Source: Sphingomonas sp. PP-F2F-G114-C0414 (lineage in GTDB: Bacteria > Pseudomonadota > Alphaproteobacteria > Sphingomonadales > Sphingomonadaceae). From it: 64,000 nucleotides of DNA. The notes beneath the pieces are model-generated. The model worked only from the letters and a program-made list of their open reading frames with translations. It was not told the origin of the DNA and did not search any database. Location of the stretch: positions 186,001 through 250,000 of the forward strand of contig NZ_RCWT01000013.1 of the NCBI RefSeq assembly GCF_003688595.1. The letters are read 5' to 3'. Both the position numbers and the translations under genes were made by a program. Positions 45,670 to 54,640 of the stretch are shown here, piece by piece; positions within the stretch are counted from its first letter, which is position 1, and each line of letters opens with the position of its first letter.

Positions 45670-48600
45670 TTATCGGCGACCACCGAACAGCGCGCGCGTC
45701 GCGCCGCCGATCGTCGCCTGGTCGAACTTCAGCCGCATCGTCACGTACGGCCCCTGCCGCGTGTAGCGGTCGTCCTCGAAATCGCGGTCGCGGTAGCCCG
45801 ACACGTTGTAACCGGCGCTGATCCACGTGTTGCGTGCGGGGGATACGCCGACCGATGGCCCACCACTCCACGACCATGCGCCGCGCGACCACGCATGCTG
45901 CACCGATCCGCTGACGCCGATATCGAACCGGGTGCCGATATCCTGGCGCAGCTCGAACCCGGTGACGTCGATATACCCGTCATAGGTATCGTCGGCGAAC
46001 CGCCCCGCGACGTATTTCGCGCCGTAATACACCGTCGCCTCGGTGCCGTGGCCGAGCCCTTCCGGACCGGTACGATAGTTGACCGCGAGGTTGTTGATGA
46101 TCCGCGACGTCACCTGATCGCCTGCGCCATAGGCGGGGACGCCGAGCGCATTCGAGTCGCTGAACCCGGCATCTGCGCTCTCGTGCCGCAGTTCGAGCCG
46201 TTCGAGCACCGACCAGCGGCTGTCGAGCGGCCGCAGCGCGAGCGCCAGATCGGCGGTGGCATAGGTCGCGACCGCCCCGGTCCGATCCTTGATCGTGTAG
46301 GCCTTGATGCTCGACGCGAGCGTCTTGCCCTGCCCCAGCGTGCGAAGGAAGTTGGTGGTGATCCCCCAGCGATCGCCGCTGTCGGCGTTGCGATATTCGA
46401 GTCGCCCGTTCACCGACCAGCGGGCCTGACGGTAGGTCGCCCCGAACGTCGCCGCCGCATAGTCGCCGTTGGTCTGGTCCTGGCCGACATAGCCGCCCGA
46501 GGTGACCGGCTGGAACGCGTTGACGACCGCGCCTTCGGGGATCTTGCCCTTGAGCGTGTTGCTGGCGTCGAGCGTCCCGTCGATGGTCCAGTGCTTGCCG
46601 AGCGGCACCGACTGGCTGAGGCCGTATTGCGCATAGGTCCGCGCGCCGTTCTCGCCGATCGCCTGCTGGTTGAGCGTGCTCATCAGCTTGGCACCGGTCC
46701 AGGGCGCGACGTCGACGCCGAACTGCTTGGTATGCGCGACATAGCCGTCGCCGTTGGCGATCTCGTAGCCACCGATCAGGCGGATGCCGGGCTTGATCCG
46801 GTAGGCCAGCTGGATCTGGTGGCGGACCGGGAAGTCGACGCTGTCGCTGTCGCCGCCAGGCGCGAACTGCGTCTGGCCGGTGACCGTCAGCTTGTCGCCG
46901 AACAGTGCCTGCGTGCCGCCGACCGTCAGCAGACGGCTGTCGCGGTCCTTGCCGTCCCTGCCGCGGTCCGACGCGAACTGGCCGCCGACGAAGATCGTGC
47001 CGGTGTCGCGGCGATATTCGATCCGGGCCTCGCCGGCGGCACGCGTACCGGGGGTGCTCAGCTGCTGCTGGTACCAGGCGACCCCGGTCACGCTCAGCCG
47101 ATCGGTCAGCCGCAGCCGGCCGTCGAGCCCGAACTTGCGCGTCCCCGCCTCGACGAGGTTCTGCTGGCCGACGCCGAACGCGGTATCCTGCTGGCGGGCA
47201 TAGGCGAGCAGATCGAGCTTGGTGCCGTGGTGATCGACCTCGGCCAGATAGGCGAGGCCCTGGCCCAGCCCGCCGCGACCGCCCTTGGCGATCTCGCCGC
47301 GCAGTTCGGTATTGGCGGTGACGTGTGCCTTGATATCGGCGCCGAGCACGGTGGCCTTGCCGACGGTCTCGTCGCGGATGACCGCGGCACCGATCTCGAC
47401 CCGGCCGTTCGCCAGCTTGGTCGCGACGCGCGCGGCGGCGGCGAGCTTGGACGATTTGCCGCCCTCGACCTCGTAATCCGCGACGATGAAGACCGGGTTG
47501 AGGTTGCTGTCACGGCTGAGGATAGGCTGGCGGAAGCGCACCGTGCCCATCGAGGTGTCGATGTCGTAATCGATGTGGCGCGTCAGCTGGGTGGTCGCGA
47601 TGATCAGCTCGGAGCGGAACCGGTCGCGCGTCTCGATACGCAGCTTGTCGCTGTTCGGCACGATATCGCGCCCCGACAGCCGGTACGGACCGCTCAGGCC
47701 GTTGCCCTGGATCTCGTCGCGCGAATACAGCGTGTCGGTGTTGGCGGCGAACCCGGTCGCGCGGATCCGCTTGCCCTCATAGGCGGCCTTCACGCCGTTG
47801 AGCGTGCGGTTGTAGCGGGTCAGCTGCGTGTCGGTGAAGCCGGTCTCGAAATCGCCGAACAGCGCGTAGAATTCGCGACGCTCGAGCCGCAGGTACAGCT
47901 TGCGCTTGGTAGCGGCGTCATAGCCCTGGCGCGAGCCGTCCCCGTACACGGTGTAATAGCGATCAGGGTCGATCGTGCCGAGCAGGCCGCGATCGGGATC
48001 GTATTTGCGGTCGCTGTCATAGGCGATCGTCGCCAGCCACGAGCCCTTGACGCGACCCTTGGCGTAGAAAGCGAGCTGGCCGTCGGTGACCACGCTGCCG
48101 CGCTGCGACCGCGGGAGGCCGGACTGGCGCTTGCTGAGCATGTCGTAGCCGAGCGAGCCCGCACCGAAGCCGACCACGACCCATTGCTTGGCGGAGGCGG
48201 CGAGCCAGGCGCGAACCTCGTTGGCATGGACGACCTTGTCCTGGGTCAGCGAGACGACGACGTGGACGGCACCCGCCTGCGTGGTCGGCTGGAGCGTGAT
48301 GAAGGCGAGCCCGTCGTCGCCGACCACCAGCGCGGTGGTGGCGGACCGCTCGCGGCCGGCAAGCTGACGACCCTGTTCGAGCTCGGCCTCGACCGCGGCG
48401 GTGTAGGGCTGGTCGACGGTGAACGGCACCAGCGTTCCGGCGCGAACCGGACGGCCGGTCTTGTCGGTGACGCGGACTGCGATGAGCGGACGGGTCAGGC
48501 CATCGGCGACGAGCCGGCTGCTGGCGGCGTCGAACACCGCACGCACGCCTGCGCCCGAATAATGCACCAAGCGGTCGAGCGTCTTCACGACGCTGCCGTC

Positions 48601-50685
48601 AGCAGCCAGCACGTGAGCCTGGAGGCGATTGTCGCCGTCGATCAACGGGATACCCGTCCAGCGCGAGACCGCGATGTCGGTGCCGTCGCGCTGATCGGTG
48701 CCGTCGAACGCGAGCGCTTCGACCTGCTTGCCGTTGATCGTCAGCGCCACCCGCTGGCCGGGCATGTGCTTGACGACCGCACGGACGATCGGCGCGCGCG
48801 GATTGTGGTCGGCGAGCGGGAACAGCCAGTCGATGCCCGCCGTCTGTCCACCGGCCAGCCAGTCGCGGCTGCCGGCGGCGGTGGCGTCGTCGAGGATGGT
48901 TATGGGGAGCGCGGCGTCGACAGCGGCGGCCTTGCCGGTCGGCTTCAGCTGGAAATCGACGCGCTTGAGCAGGCCGCCGTCGCCCTCGACGAAGCGCGAG
49001 ATCGGGCTGTTGGCCTGGCGCGTGTCGATGTCGCAGGCAACCGGTGCGTGCGTGACGGGGATGCTCGACGTGTCGATCTGGACGACGTGGCGACCGGCGC
49101 GGACGCCCTCGAAATGGTAGAGCCCGTCGCGATCGGTGGAGACGAACGTGCCGTCCTCCATCAGCAGGCGGATTCCGGGCACGCCCTTGCGCTGGTCGAC
49201 CGGATCGCCGCAATTCCCCTCGGTCACGCGGCCGATGATCGTCATCGCGTCGGTGAACAGCAGCGGACGCAGCCGCACCGATGCGGCAGCCTCGTTGCTG
49301 GAGACGTCGCCCTGCCCGGCGACGCGCGCGCGGTTGAGCGCCTCGCCGACGGGTGCGCCTGGCGCGATGCTGACGACGTATTTCAGTTCGGTCGAGGCGC
49401 CGGCAGCCAGCAGCGGGATCGCGAAGTCGAGGTTGCGGCCATCGCTCGACACGGTCGGCTCGTCACCGCCGCGCGCGGAATTGCGTTCGTAGCGCAGCCC
49501 TCTCGGCAACGTATCGGCGACGTGGAGTCCGCGCGCAGGGACCGAATCGCGATTGGTGATGCGCAGCAGATACTGGACGAAATCACCCGGCGACGCCTCG
49601 CGGACCGACGCGATCTTGGTCAGCAGCAGCTTGCCGGGGCCGGGGCCATCGAGCGGGATATCCGCCGTGAACGGCTCAGGCCTGGTCAGCGTGAACACGT
49701 CCCCGAAGCTTGCCTCCTTGAGGATGAACGGTGCGCCGTCCGGATCCTTGAGCGCGGCCAGCGCAGTACGGTCGGCGGTCGACGGGGCGACATAATCACC
49801 CGGCGGGACCACCTTCAAAGCATAGCGGCCCGGCGTCGTCAGCGGGAACCGATAGCGGCCGGTTTCGCCGGGATAGACGCGCCCGCTGGCGTCGGTGACG
49901 GTCGCACCAGTCATCATCGTCGAGGGGTAGCGGCTGACACCGTCGTCGCCGAAGACGGTGGCTGGCTGGCCGGTCTCGTCGACCAGCGACACGGTGGTGC
50001 CATCGACCAGTGCGCCGGTGCGCGAGTCGAAGGTGTAGCCGGCCGGATCGATCAGGATCGACGCGGTCGAGGCGTAGCTGAACTCGTCTTCGGCGAAGCT
50101 GAGCGTGATCGGTGCGCCGCGCGTACGCACTTCGCACGGTTCGAGATCGGCATATCGACCCGTATCGGTCGAAGGAACGCCGCCGGCGAAGATGCCGCTG
50201 TTGGCGGCGGTTTCGACCAGCGTCAACGGAACCTTGGTTTGGCCGACATCCGCGGTGATCACCGCCGTCTCACGGACCGCCGGATCGTGATTGCCCGCCT
50301 GGTTGTCGAGCACAAGGATCATGTCTTCCTTGACGTCGAGCGCCGCGACGTTGGGCGCCGCGGCAAAGGCCGGTGCATCGATCGGCGCAGGCGTGAACAG
50401 ATAGGTCGGGACGGTCTGACACGTCGCGCCAGTGAAGGCATAATTGGGCGGGGCCAGACGGAATGAGAGCGTCGTCGGACGCTTGGCACGGTTCACGTCG
50501 AGCGCGACCGTGTTGGACGGAACGGCCCGTGTGCCGGAGTCGCTACCCGCGTCGTCGAACGACAGCGTTGCGGTATTCTGGACACGGATCGTCTGCGCCA
50601 TCGCCGGTGCCGCGCCGATGGCGGGCCCGAGCAACAGCATCGGAATGAGGGCGCCAAGGCGCGAGAGGCGACGGGAGCTGGACAT
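45670..50685 (-). CDS. Giant secreted DUF11 / SdrD-B-like protein with predicted C-terminal outer-membrane barrel
   Basis: A 1671-residue protein. Signal peptide at 1-31 (RLGALIPMLLLGPAIGAAPA, cleavage after AMA). Residues 33-66 are an NTA...SN module (QNTATLSFDDAG...VPSNTV). A DUF11 domain lies at about 351-470 (ASPGDFVQYLLRITNRDSVP, VADTLPRGLRYE) and an SdrD/CNA-B-like fold at 481-540 (GVPGIRLLMEDGTF, DRDGLYHFEGVRAGRHVV). A Big-like region spans about 700-830. From about 860 to the end, alternating aromatic/polar strands (DPDRYYTVYGDGSRQGY, LYLRLERREFYALFGDFETG) suggest a large beta barrel. Start at 50685 has the ribosome site AAAGGAT. Likely outer-membrane anchored. Exact role unknown. Confidence 0.85.
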   Translation of the reverse strand: MSSSRRLSRLGALIPMLLLGPAIGAAPAMAQTIRVQNTATLSFDDAGSDSGTRAVPSNTVALDVNRAKRPTTLSFRLAPPNYAFTGATCQTVPTYLFTPAPIDAPAFAAAPNVAALDVKEDMILVLDNQAGNHDPAVRETAVITADVGQTKVPLTLVETAANSGIFAGGVPSTDTGRYADLEPCEVRTRGAPITLSFAEDEFSYASTASILIDPAGYTFDSRTGALVDGTTVSLVDETGQPATVFGDDGVSRYPSTMMTGATVTDASGRVYPGETGRYRFPLTTPGRYALKVVPPGDYVAPSTADRTALAALKDPDGAPFILKEASFGDVFTLTRPEPFTADIPLDGPGPGKLLLTKIASVREASPGDFVQYLLRITNRDSVPARGLHVADTLPRGLRYERNSARGGDEPTVSSDGRNLDFAIPLLAAGASTELKYVVSIAPGAPVGEALNRARVAGQGDVSSNEAAASVRLRPLLFTDAMTIIGRVTEGNCGDPVDQRKGVPGIRLLMEDGTFVSTDRDGLYHFEGVRAGRHVVQIDTSSIPVTHAPVACDIDTRQANSPISRFVEGDGGLLKRVDFQLKPTGKAAAVDAALPITILDDATAAGSRDWLAGGQTAGIDWLFPLADHNPRAPIVRAVVKHMPGQRVALTINGKQVEALAFDGTDQRDGTDIAVSRWTGIPLIDGDNRLQAHVLAADGSVVKTLDRLVHYSGAGVRAVFDAASSRLVADGLTRPLIAVRVTDKTGRPVRAGTLVPFTVDQPYTAAVEAELEQGRQLAGRERSATTALVVGDDGLAFITLQPTTQAGAVHVVVSLTQDKVVHANEVRAWLAASAKQWVVVGFGAGSLGYDMLSKRQSGLPRSQRGSVVTDGQLAFYAKGRVKGSWLATIAYDSDRKYDPDRGLLGTIDPDRYYTVYGDGSRQGYDAATKRKLYLRLERREFYALFGDFETGFTDTQLTRYNRTLNGVKAAYEGKRIRATGFAANTDTLYSRDEIQGNGLSGPYRLSGRDIVPNSDKLRIETRDRFRSELIIATTQLTRHIDYDIDTSMGTVRFRQPILSRDSNLNPVFIVADYEVEGGKSSKLAAAARVATKLANGRVEIGAAVIRDETVGKATVLGADIKAHVTANTELRGEIAKGGRGGLGQGLAYLAEVDHHGTKLDLLAYARQQDTAFGVGQQNLVEAGTRKFGLDGRLRLTDRLSVTGVAWYQQQLSTPGTRAAGEARIEYRRDTGTIFVGGQFASDRGRDGKDRDSRLLTVGGTQALFGDKLTVTGQTQFAPGGDSDSVDFPVRHQIQLAYRIKPGIRLIGGYEIANGDGYVAHTKQFGVDVAPWTGAKLMSTLNQQAIGENGARTYAQYGLSQSVPLGKHWTIDGTLDASNTLKGKIPEGAVVNAFQPVTSGGYVGQDQTNGDYAAATFGATYRQARWSVNGRLEYRNADSGDRWGITTNFLRTLGQGKTLASSIKAYTIKDRTGAVATYATADLALALRPLDSRWSVLERLELRHESADAGFSDSNALGVPAYGAGDQVTSRIINNLAVNYRTGPEGLGHGTEATVYYGAKYVAGRFADDTYDGYIDVTGFELRQDIGTRFDIGVSGSVQHAWSRGAWSWSGGPSVGVSPARNTWISAGYNVSGYRDRDFEDDRYTRQGPYVTMRLKFDQATIGGATRALFGGRR

Positions 50686-50754
50686 AAGGGATCCTTTCCC
50701 GGCACGCGTCGCCACGCGCCGGGATCGGTCGGTCCTTTCGGATACGAGGTGGGT

Positions 50755-51900
50755 TTAGTTGATCGTCACGCGGAAGGTCGCCGCGACCGAGGTCCCGCCC
50801 AGCAAGACCGGGATCCGCGCGTTCACCGTCTTCGTGGTGGCGTTGAACGAGCCGGTGTAGTTGACCAGCGGCACGGTCACCGTTCCGTCGTCGGCCAGCG
50901 AGACGCCGTCGACGATACCCGTCAGCAGGCACGTGCCGCCGAGCGCGATCGCGCCGATCGACATCGAGTTGGCGACATAGGTGGTGTTGGGCGGGACGAC
51001 GTCGGTCAGCGTGACGTTCGACGCCGGCGTCCCTACCGTGCCATTGTTGACGACCAGGCAATATTGCACGACCGCGCCCGGGATCGCCTTTGGTGCGACG
51101 GCGAGGTTGATCGGATCGGTCAGCACCAGCTGCGACTTGGCGACGCTCAAGGCGACGTTGCGCGTGGTGATCTCGTAGCCGAGCGCCGCGCGGCCCTGCC
51201 CGTTATAGATGATATCGGGACCAAGGCCGTCCGAGTCGTTGTCGGCGAAGACCACGTCGACGACGTTGTCGTCGTTCGGGGCGACGCTCGGCGCCAACGG
51301 CAGGCCCTGCGCAGCCGTATCACCACCAGCCGCGACCTGGGCGATCAGCGTGATGCCGGCGAGGACGTTGGCCTGGTTGTTGGGGATGTCGGCGACGATG
51401 AAGACGACCGCCGACTGATCGGCGCCGAGTTCGTTGATGTAGGTCGCGGTATCGGTACCGGCGTCATAGGTGCCGTTGCCGTTCGAATCGACGTAGATGT
51501 GGATGTTGGTCACATCGAAATTGTCGCCGTTGAACAGCCCCTGGATCGGCGTCTGGCTCGACGACAGCAGGAAGTCCTGAATGCCGTTGGTGTTGTTGGT
51601 GACCTTGAACGTCGTCACCGCAGCGGTCTGGCCGATCGCGACCTGCGTGTTGTTCGGCTGGTTGGCGATCACGGTCAGGTTGACCTTGCGATCGACCACG
51701 AAGCTCACCGCGTTCGACGTCGCGTTCTGCTGGACGCCGTTGACCGTGTAGCTCGCCTGCGCGGTGTTGGTGACGGTCGTACCGGCGGCGGTGCCGGCGG
51801 GCCCCGGCGCCTGTGCGTTGGCGGTGCCGGCCATCGTGCCGGCGGACACGATGGCGGCCGTACCGGCCAACAGCGTGCGTAGTACCCCTTTTGCGAACAT
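50755..51900 (-). CDS. Secreted DUF11-domain protein with NTA...SN module
   Basis: A 381-residue exported protein. Signal peptide at 1-30 (LLAGTAAIVSAGTMAGTANA). Residues 41-70 form the module TNTAQASYTVNGVQQNATSN. Acidic segments DSNGNGTYDAGTD and DNDSDGLGPD look like calcium-binding loops. A DUF11-like domain follows (IPGAVVQYCLVVNNGTV, LTDVVPPNTTYVANSM). No anchor or sortase signal is seen. It is followed at 69 bases by the giant gene, with the same promoter likely. Confidence 0.82.
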   Translation of the reverse strand: MFAKGVLRTLLAGTAAIVSAGTMAGTANAQAPGPAGTAAGTTVTNTAQASYTVNGVQQNATSNAVSFVVDRKVNLTVIANQPNNTQVAIGQTAAVTTFKVTNNTNGIQDFLLSSSQTPIQGLFNGDNFDVTNIHIYVDSNGNGTYDAGTDTATYINELGADQSAVVFIVADIPNNQANVLAGITLIAQVAAGGDTAAQGLPLAPSVAPNDDNVVDVVFADNDSDGLGPDIIYNGQGRAALGYEITTRNVALSVAKSQLVLTDPINLAVAPKAIPGAVVQYCLVVNNGTVGTPASNVTLTDVVPPNTTYVANSMSIGAIALGGTCLLTGIVDGVSLADDGTVTVPLVNYTGSFNATTKTVNARIPVLLGGTSVAATFRVTIN

Positions 51901-51950
51901 GTCTTGATTTTCCTTATGTGTGATTAGTCAGGCTTGGTGGTGGGGGGAGA

Positions 51951-52424
51951 TCATTTCAGGACGGCCTGGAACGCGAATTGGCCTTGCGAACCGGCCGGTA
52001 TCGGGTTCGCAATGCGCCACCGGACGCTGGTGACATCGTTGGGGCTCGCCGCGCGCGTGCTGCCGTCGAGGCTGCGGACGCGGAGCGCGTCGAGCGCGCC
52101 GTACGTCGTGCCGTCGACCGACACATCGGGTGCAGGCGAACCGGGATTGGCCGATCGATAGGAGATCGCCGCCGGCAACGGGTTGGCCAGCACGACGTTG
52201 GCCAGCGGCTGTTTGCCGGTGTTGCGATAGGCGAGGACGAAGATGACCTTGTCGCCCGGCGTCACCTTGCCCGGCTTGACCAGGGTGATCCGCGTGGTGC
52301 CATCGGCGGCCGCGCTGCGGCTTTCGACGAGGATGCTGCTCGTCACCTGCAGCGGGCCCGCGGCGGCGGAAACGGAAGCGGTGGTCGCCATCAGGACGGC
52401 GGCAATCATGGGACGCGTGATCAT
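51951..52424 (-). CDS. Small secreted DUF11-domain protein
   Basis: A 157-residue exported protein with a signal peptide (MITRPMIAAVLMATTASVSA) and a single DUF11 domain (VTPGDKVIFVLAYRNTGKQP, VVLANPLPAAISYR). Start at 52424 is preferred because GAGGAG lies seven bases upstream; an earlier ATG at 52439 overlaps the previous stop. Probably made together with the 334-residue protein upstream. Confidence 0.82.
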   Translation of the reverse strand: MITRPMIAAVLMATTASVSAAAGPLQVTSSILVESRSAAADGTTRITLVKPGKVTPGDKVIFVLAYRNTGKQPLANVVLANPLPAAISYRSANPGSPAPDVSVDGTTYGALDALRVRSLDGSTRAASPNDVTSVRWRIANPIPAGSQGQFAFQAVLK

Positions 52425-52435
52425 GCTTGGACTCC

Positions 52436-53440
52436 TCATTGGATCTTGGTTTTGAATTGAACGGTGTGGACGGCGGCGGCGGCGACCTGACCGAGTGCGA
52501 CGGCGATGCCGCCGCCAGCCGCGCCGGGAGCCGACGCGTTGCGATCGAAGGCACCCGCATCGCCGTCGCCGGCATCGGTCAACGGCGTGCCGTCGAGCGT
52601 GAGGCTGCCGGGAACGAACACCGTGCCCTGGGGGATCGGATCGACGATCCGCGCGCCGGTGACCGCATCGGTGAACCGCGCCTCGAGCGTGTAGGTGATG
52701 ACCGCATCGCGCACCGCGTTCTGCGATCCGTCGGCGGCCAGCACGGACTGGCTCTTGAACAGCGACGGGCCGGCGATGCCCGTGGTGATCGGCACGACGA
52801 CGCTGGCGATCGCCCCGGTCGGGCCGACGACCGCATCGCCACCGCCGTCGCCCAGCCCGGCATAGGAGCTGCCCGGCTGGCCCGATCCGGTGGTCGACTG
52901 CGCGGTGACGGTCAGCGTCGCGGTCGCGGCGCCACCCGAGGAATCGGTCCGAACCAGGATCGCCAGCAATTTGATCGACTGGCCGGGCGACAGGACCGGA
53001 GTCCTGCCATCGGCAGGGGGCAGATCCTTGACCGGATCGTAGAGCCCGTCGCCGTCCGCATCGATCACCAACGCCTGGACGCCGAAGACGCCGGCCGACA
53101 CGCTGGCGGCGATCGCGAAGGATTCATTGCCATTATCGCGATTGGTCAGCGTGAACGGCACCGCCTTGGGCTGCGGCGTGACGACGACGGCACCCTGACC
53201 GGTGCGGACCAGGCTCACGTCGAGCCGTTCGGCGACGATGATCGTCACGGTGTTGGAGACGGTCGACTGGGTCGCGCCGTTCAGGTCGAACCCCAGCGCC
53301 GCGGTGTTGACGATCGGCGTACCGGCAGGCGTCGGACCAGCGGCCTGGCTCCAGGCGGGCGCTGGCGCGAGCAGGCCCGCTGCTCCGGCGATCAACGCAC
53401 GCAACGCAGTGACGGAGACCGATCGGTACCCTGCCCTCAT
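52436..53440 (-). CDS. Secreted protein with NTA...SN module, first gene of the DUF11 cluster
   Basis: A 334-residue exported protein. Signal peptide about 1-33 (ALRALIAGAAGLLAPAPAWS). Residues 41-70 are the module VNTAALGFDLNGATQSTVSN. VIDADGDGLYDP (about 125-136) is a calcium-loop motif, and FTDAVTGARIVDPIPQGTVF near the C terminus is DUF11-like. The first ATG is at 53440; a TTG at 53467 has a better ribosome site (AGGGGG) and would add nine residues. ATGA overlap with the next gene's upstream ATG. Confidence 0.8.
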   Translation of the reverse strand: MRAGYRSVSVTALRALIAGAAGLLAPAPAWSQAAGPTPAGTPIVNTAALGFDLNGATQSTVSNTVTIIVAERLDVSLVRTGQGAVVVTPQPKAVPFTLTNRDNGNESFAIAASVSAGVFGVQALVIDADGDGLYDPVKDLPPADGRTPVLSPGQSIKLLAILVRTDSSGGAATATLTVTAQSTTGSGQPGSSYAGLGDGGGDAVVGPTGAIASVVVPITTGIAGPSLFKSQSVLAADGSQNAVRDAVITYTLEARFTDAVTGARIVDPIPQGTVFVPGSLTLDGTPLTDAGDGDAGAFDRNASAPGAAGGGIAVALGQVAAAAVHTVQFKTKIQ

Positions 53441-53795
53441 TGCAAATGCTTGATTTTGCCGAACCAATTTGTCCCCCTGACCTTTGTTAGGGAACAAAAT
53501 TGCGTCGTATCGCTTAACTAAAACCTACTAAATCAAAACGACAAACAGCGGCGATGTTTTTCGTATGTTTCCAACGAAAACGGTGACTTGTTCGTCGCAA
53601 ATTTACACTAAAATGGACCGTTAACTGTCTTCTGGTTGTATCGTTGCTCCGAGATAGCGATCGTAGCAAGTATACGATCATGATTCGGGCGTCGGACGCA
53701 GCTTTTGATCGCGCCTGACGGGCGTGCCTGCTCTGGTCATCGATAAACGCACGCGCGAAAGTCCGGTGCCTTTACGAAGCCCGGCTTCTGGCGGT
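53441..53795. other. AT-richer leader region of the DUF11 cluster
   Basis: About 355 bases without a supported gene between the MarR-type regulator and the cluster. It is clearly less GC-rich than the surroundings (TAACTAAAACCTACTAAATC, AAATTTACACTAAAATGG). It should hold the cluster promoter on the minus strand, but I cannot pick a convincing hexamer pair. Confidence 0.6.
53659..53679. promoter_or_regulatory. Inverted repeat GATCGTA-N7-TACGATC
   Basis: A perfect 7-base inverted repeat with spacer GCAAGTA, 117 bases beyond the regulator's stop and about 220 bases upstream of the first DUF11 gene. Size and symmetry suit a MarR-type dimer site. A hairpin role is also possible. Confidence 0.4.
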
Positions 53796-54257
53796 TCACT
53801 GGTGCTTGAGCGCCCGCAGATAGGCTTTCATCGCCTGGTCGCCGGTATGGCTGAGCGAAATCTCGACCCGGCGGCGATCGGTCGGATCGATGACGCGATC
53901 GATCAGCTTGAGCTTGTGAAGATGTTCGATCCAGCGCTGCGATGTCGTCACCGGCGCGTCCGACATGCTGACCAGCGCCTTGATGTTCATCGGCAGGCGG
54001 GCATCACGCGAGACGAATAGCGCGAGCAGCATATCCCAGGCCGGTTCGTGAAACAGTTCGCCCGGCAGGAACTGACGCCGCATGCGCCGTTGCTCCAGCA
54101 CCGTCTCGGCATAATCGACGAGCGCGGCTTCGTCGTTTTCCTCGCCCACGGGCGCCTCTTCGGCAGCATGCGCGACACGCCCGTTGAATTCCTCCGCCAC
54201 GGCGGACAGCTTGGCCGTGAGATCCTTGATTAGCTCGACCACCGACTCGTTCTTCAC
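53796..54257 (-). CDS. MarR-type winged-helix transcriptional regulator
   Basis: A 153-residue regulator. The N-terminal 65 residues are helical and acidic (ESVVELIKDLTAKLSAVAEE). The winged helix follows: MNIKALVSMSDAPVTTSQRW, IEHLHKLKLIDRVIDPTDRR and RVEISLSHTGDQAMKAYLRA, where DPTDRRRVEISLS is the MarR wing. GTG start at 54257 with GGGAGTC upstream. It lies upstream of the DUF11 cluster on the same strand and may control it. Ligand unknown. Confidence 0.87.
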   Translation of the reverse strand: MKNESVVELIKDLTAKLSAVAEEFNGRVAHAAEEAPVGEENDEAALVDYAETVLEQRRMRRQFLPGELFHEPAWDMLLALFVSRDARLPMNIKALVSMSDAPVTTSQRWIEHLHKLKLIDRVIDPTDRRRVEISLSHTGDQAMKAYLRALKHQ

Positions 54258-54640
54258 TCAAAGACTCCCGTCGTTCACCAAGGATGAGACATCATCGGCC
54301 AACCCGCCCTGTTCGCGTTGCGGAACCACCGCGGCATGACAGATCGAATTGACGACATTGTCTCCTTCCTTCGCGGTTTTTCAACCTAATCCTTTGAAAA
54401 TAGGTAACCATGTGAGAAATACATACGAAAATAGCTCTGTTTGAACTTCATTTCGGATCAATCTGTAGTGTTGCGGCACTATATCCAAATTGGTTTTGTT
54501 TTGGTTTTAATCGTACCATTTCGAAACTACGCTGCGAATCGGGGATATTATACGGTTCTGGCGGACTTGCCGGTTTTCGGCTATCGGGGCGTGCCTTGGC
54601 ATTCGTCATGGCATGGCGCCCTGATAGTGGAAGTTCGATC
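54258..54640. other. AT-rich intergenic region
   Basis: About 380 bases, clearly AT-rich for this genome (CCTAATCCTTTGAAAATAGG, TTGGTTTTGTTTTGGTTTTA). An open frame of 67 codons on the plus strand has no coding character. The run ACATACGAAAA at 54421 recurs on the opposite strand at about 53570 upstream of the DUF11 cluster. It may carry divergent promoters for the regulator and the small gene at 54641. Confidence 0.55.

Noticed and set aside
45895..50466. A 1523-codon open frame on the plus strand opposite the giant DUF11 gene
   Set aside because: It is rich in Arg, Asp, Gly and Val with no domain-like pattern, and it is exactly antisense to a protein with signal peptide and domains. High-GC antisense frames of this kind are common.
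52427..53521. A 364-codon plus-strand frame opposite the first DUF11 gene
   Set aside because: Arg/Asp/Gly-rich shadow; the minus-strand reading has a signal peptide and recognisable motifs.
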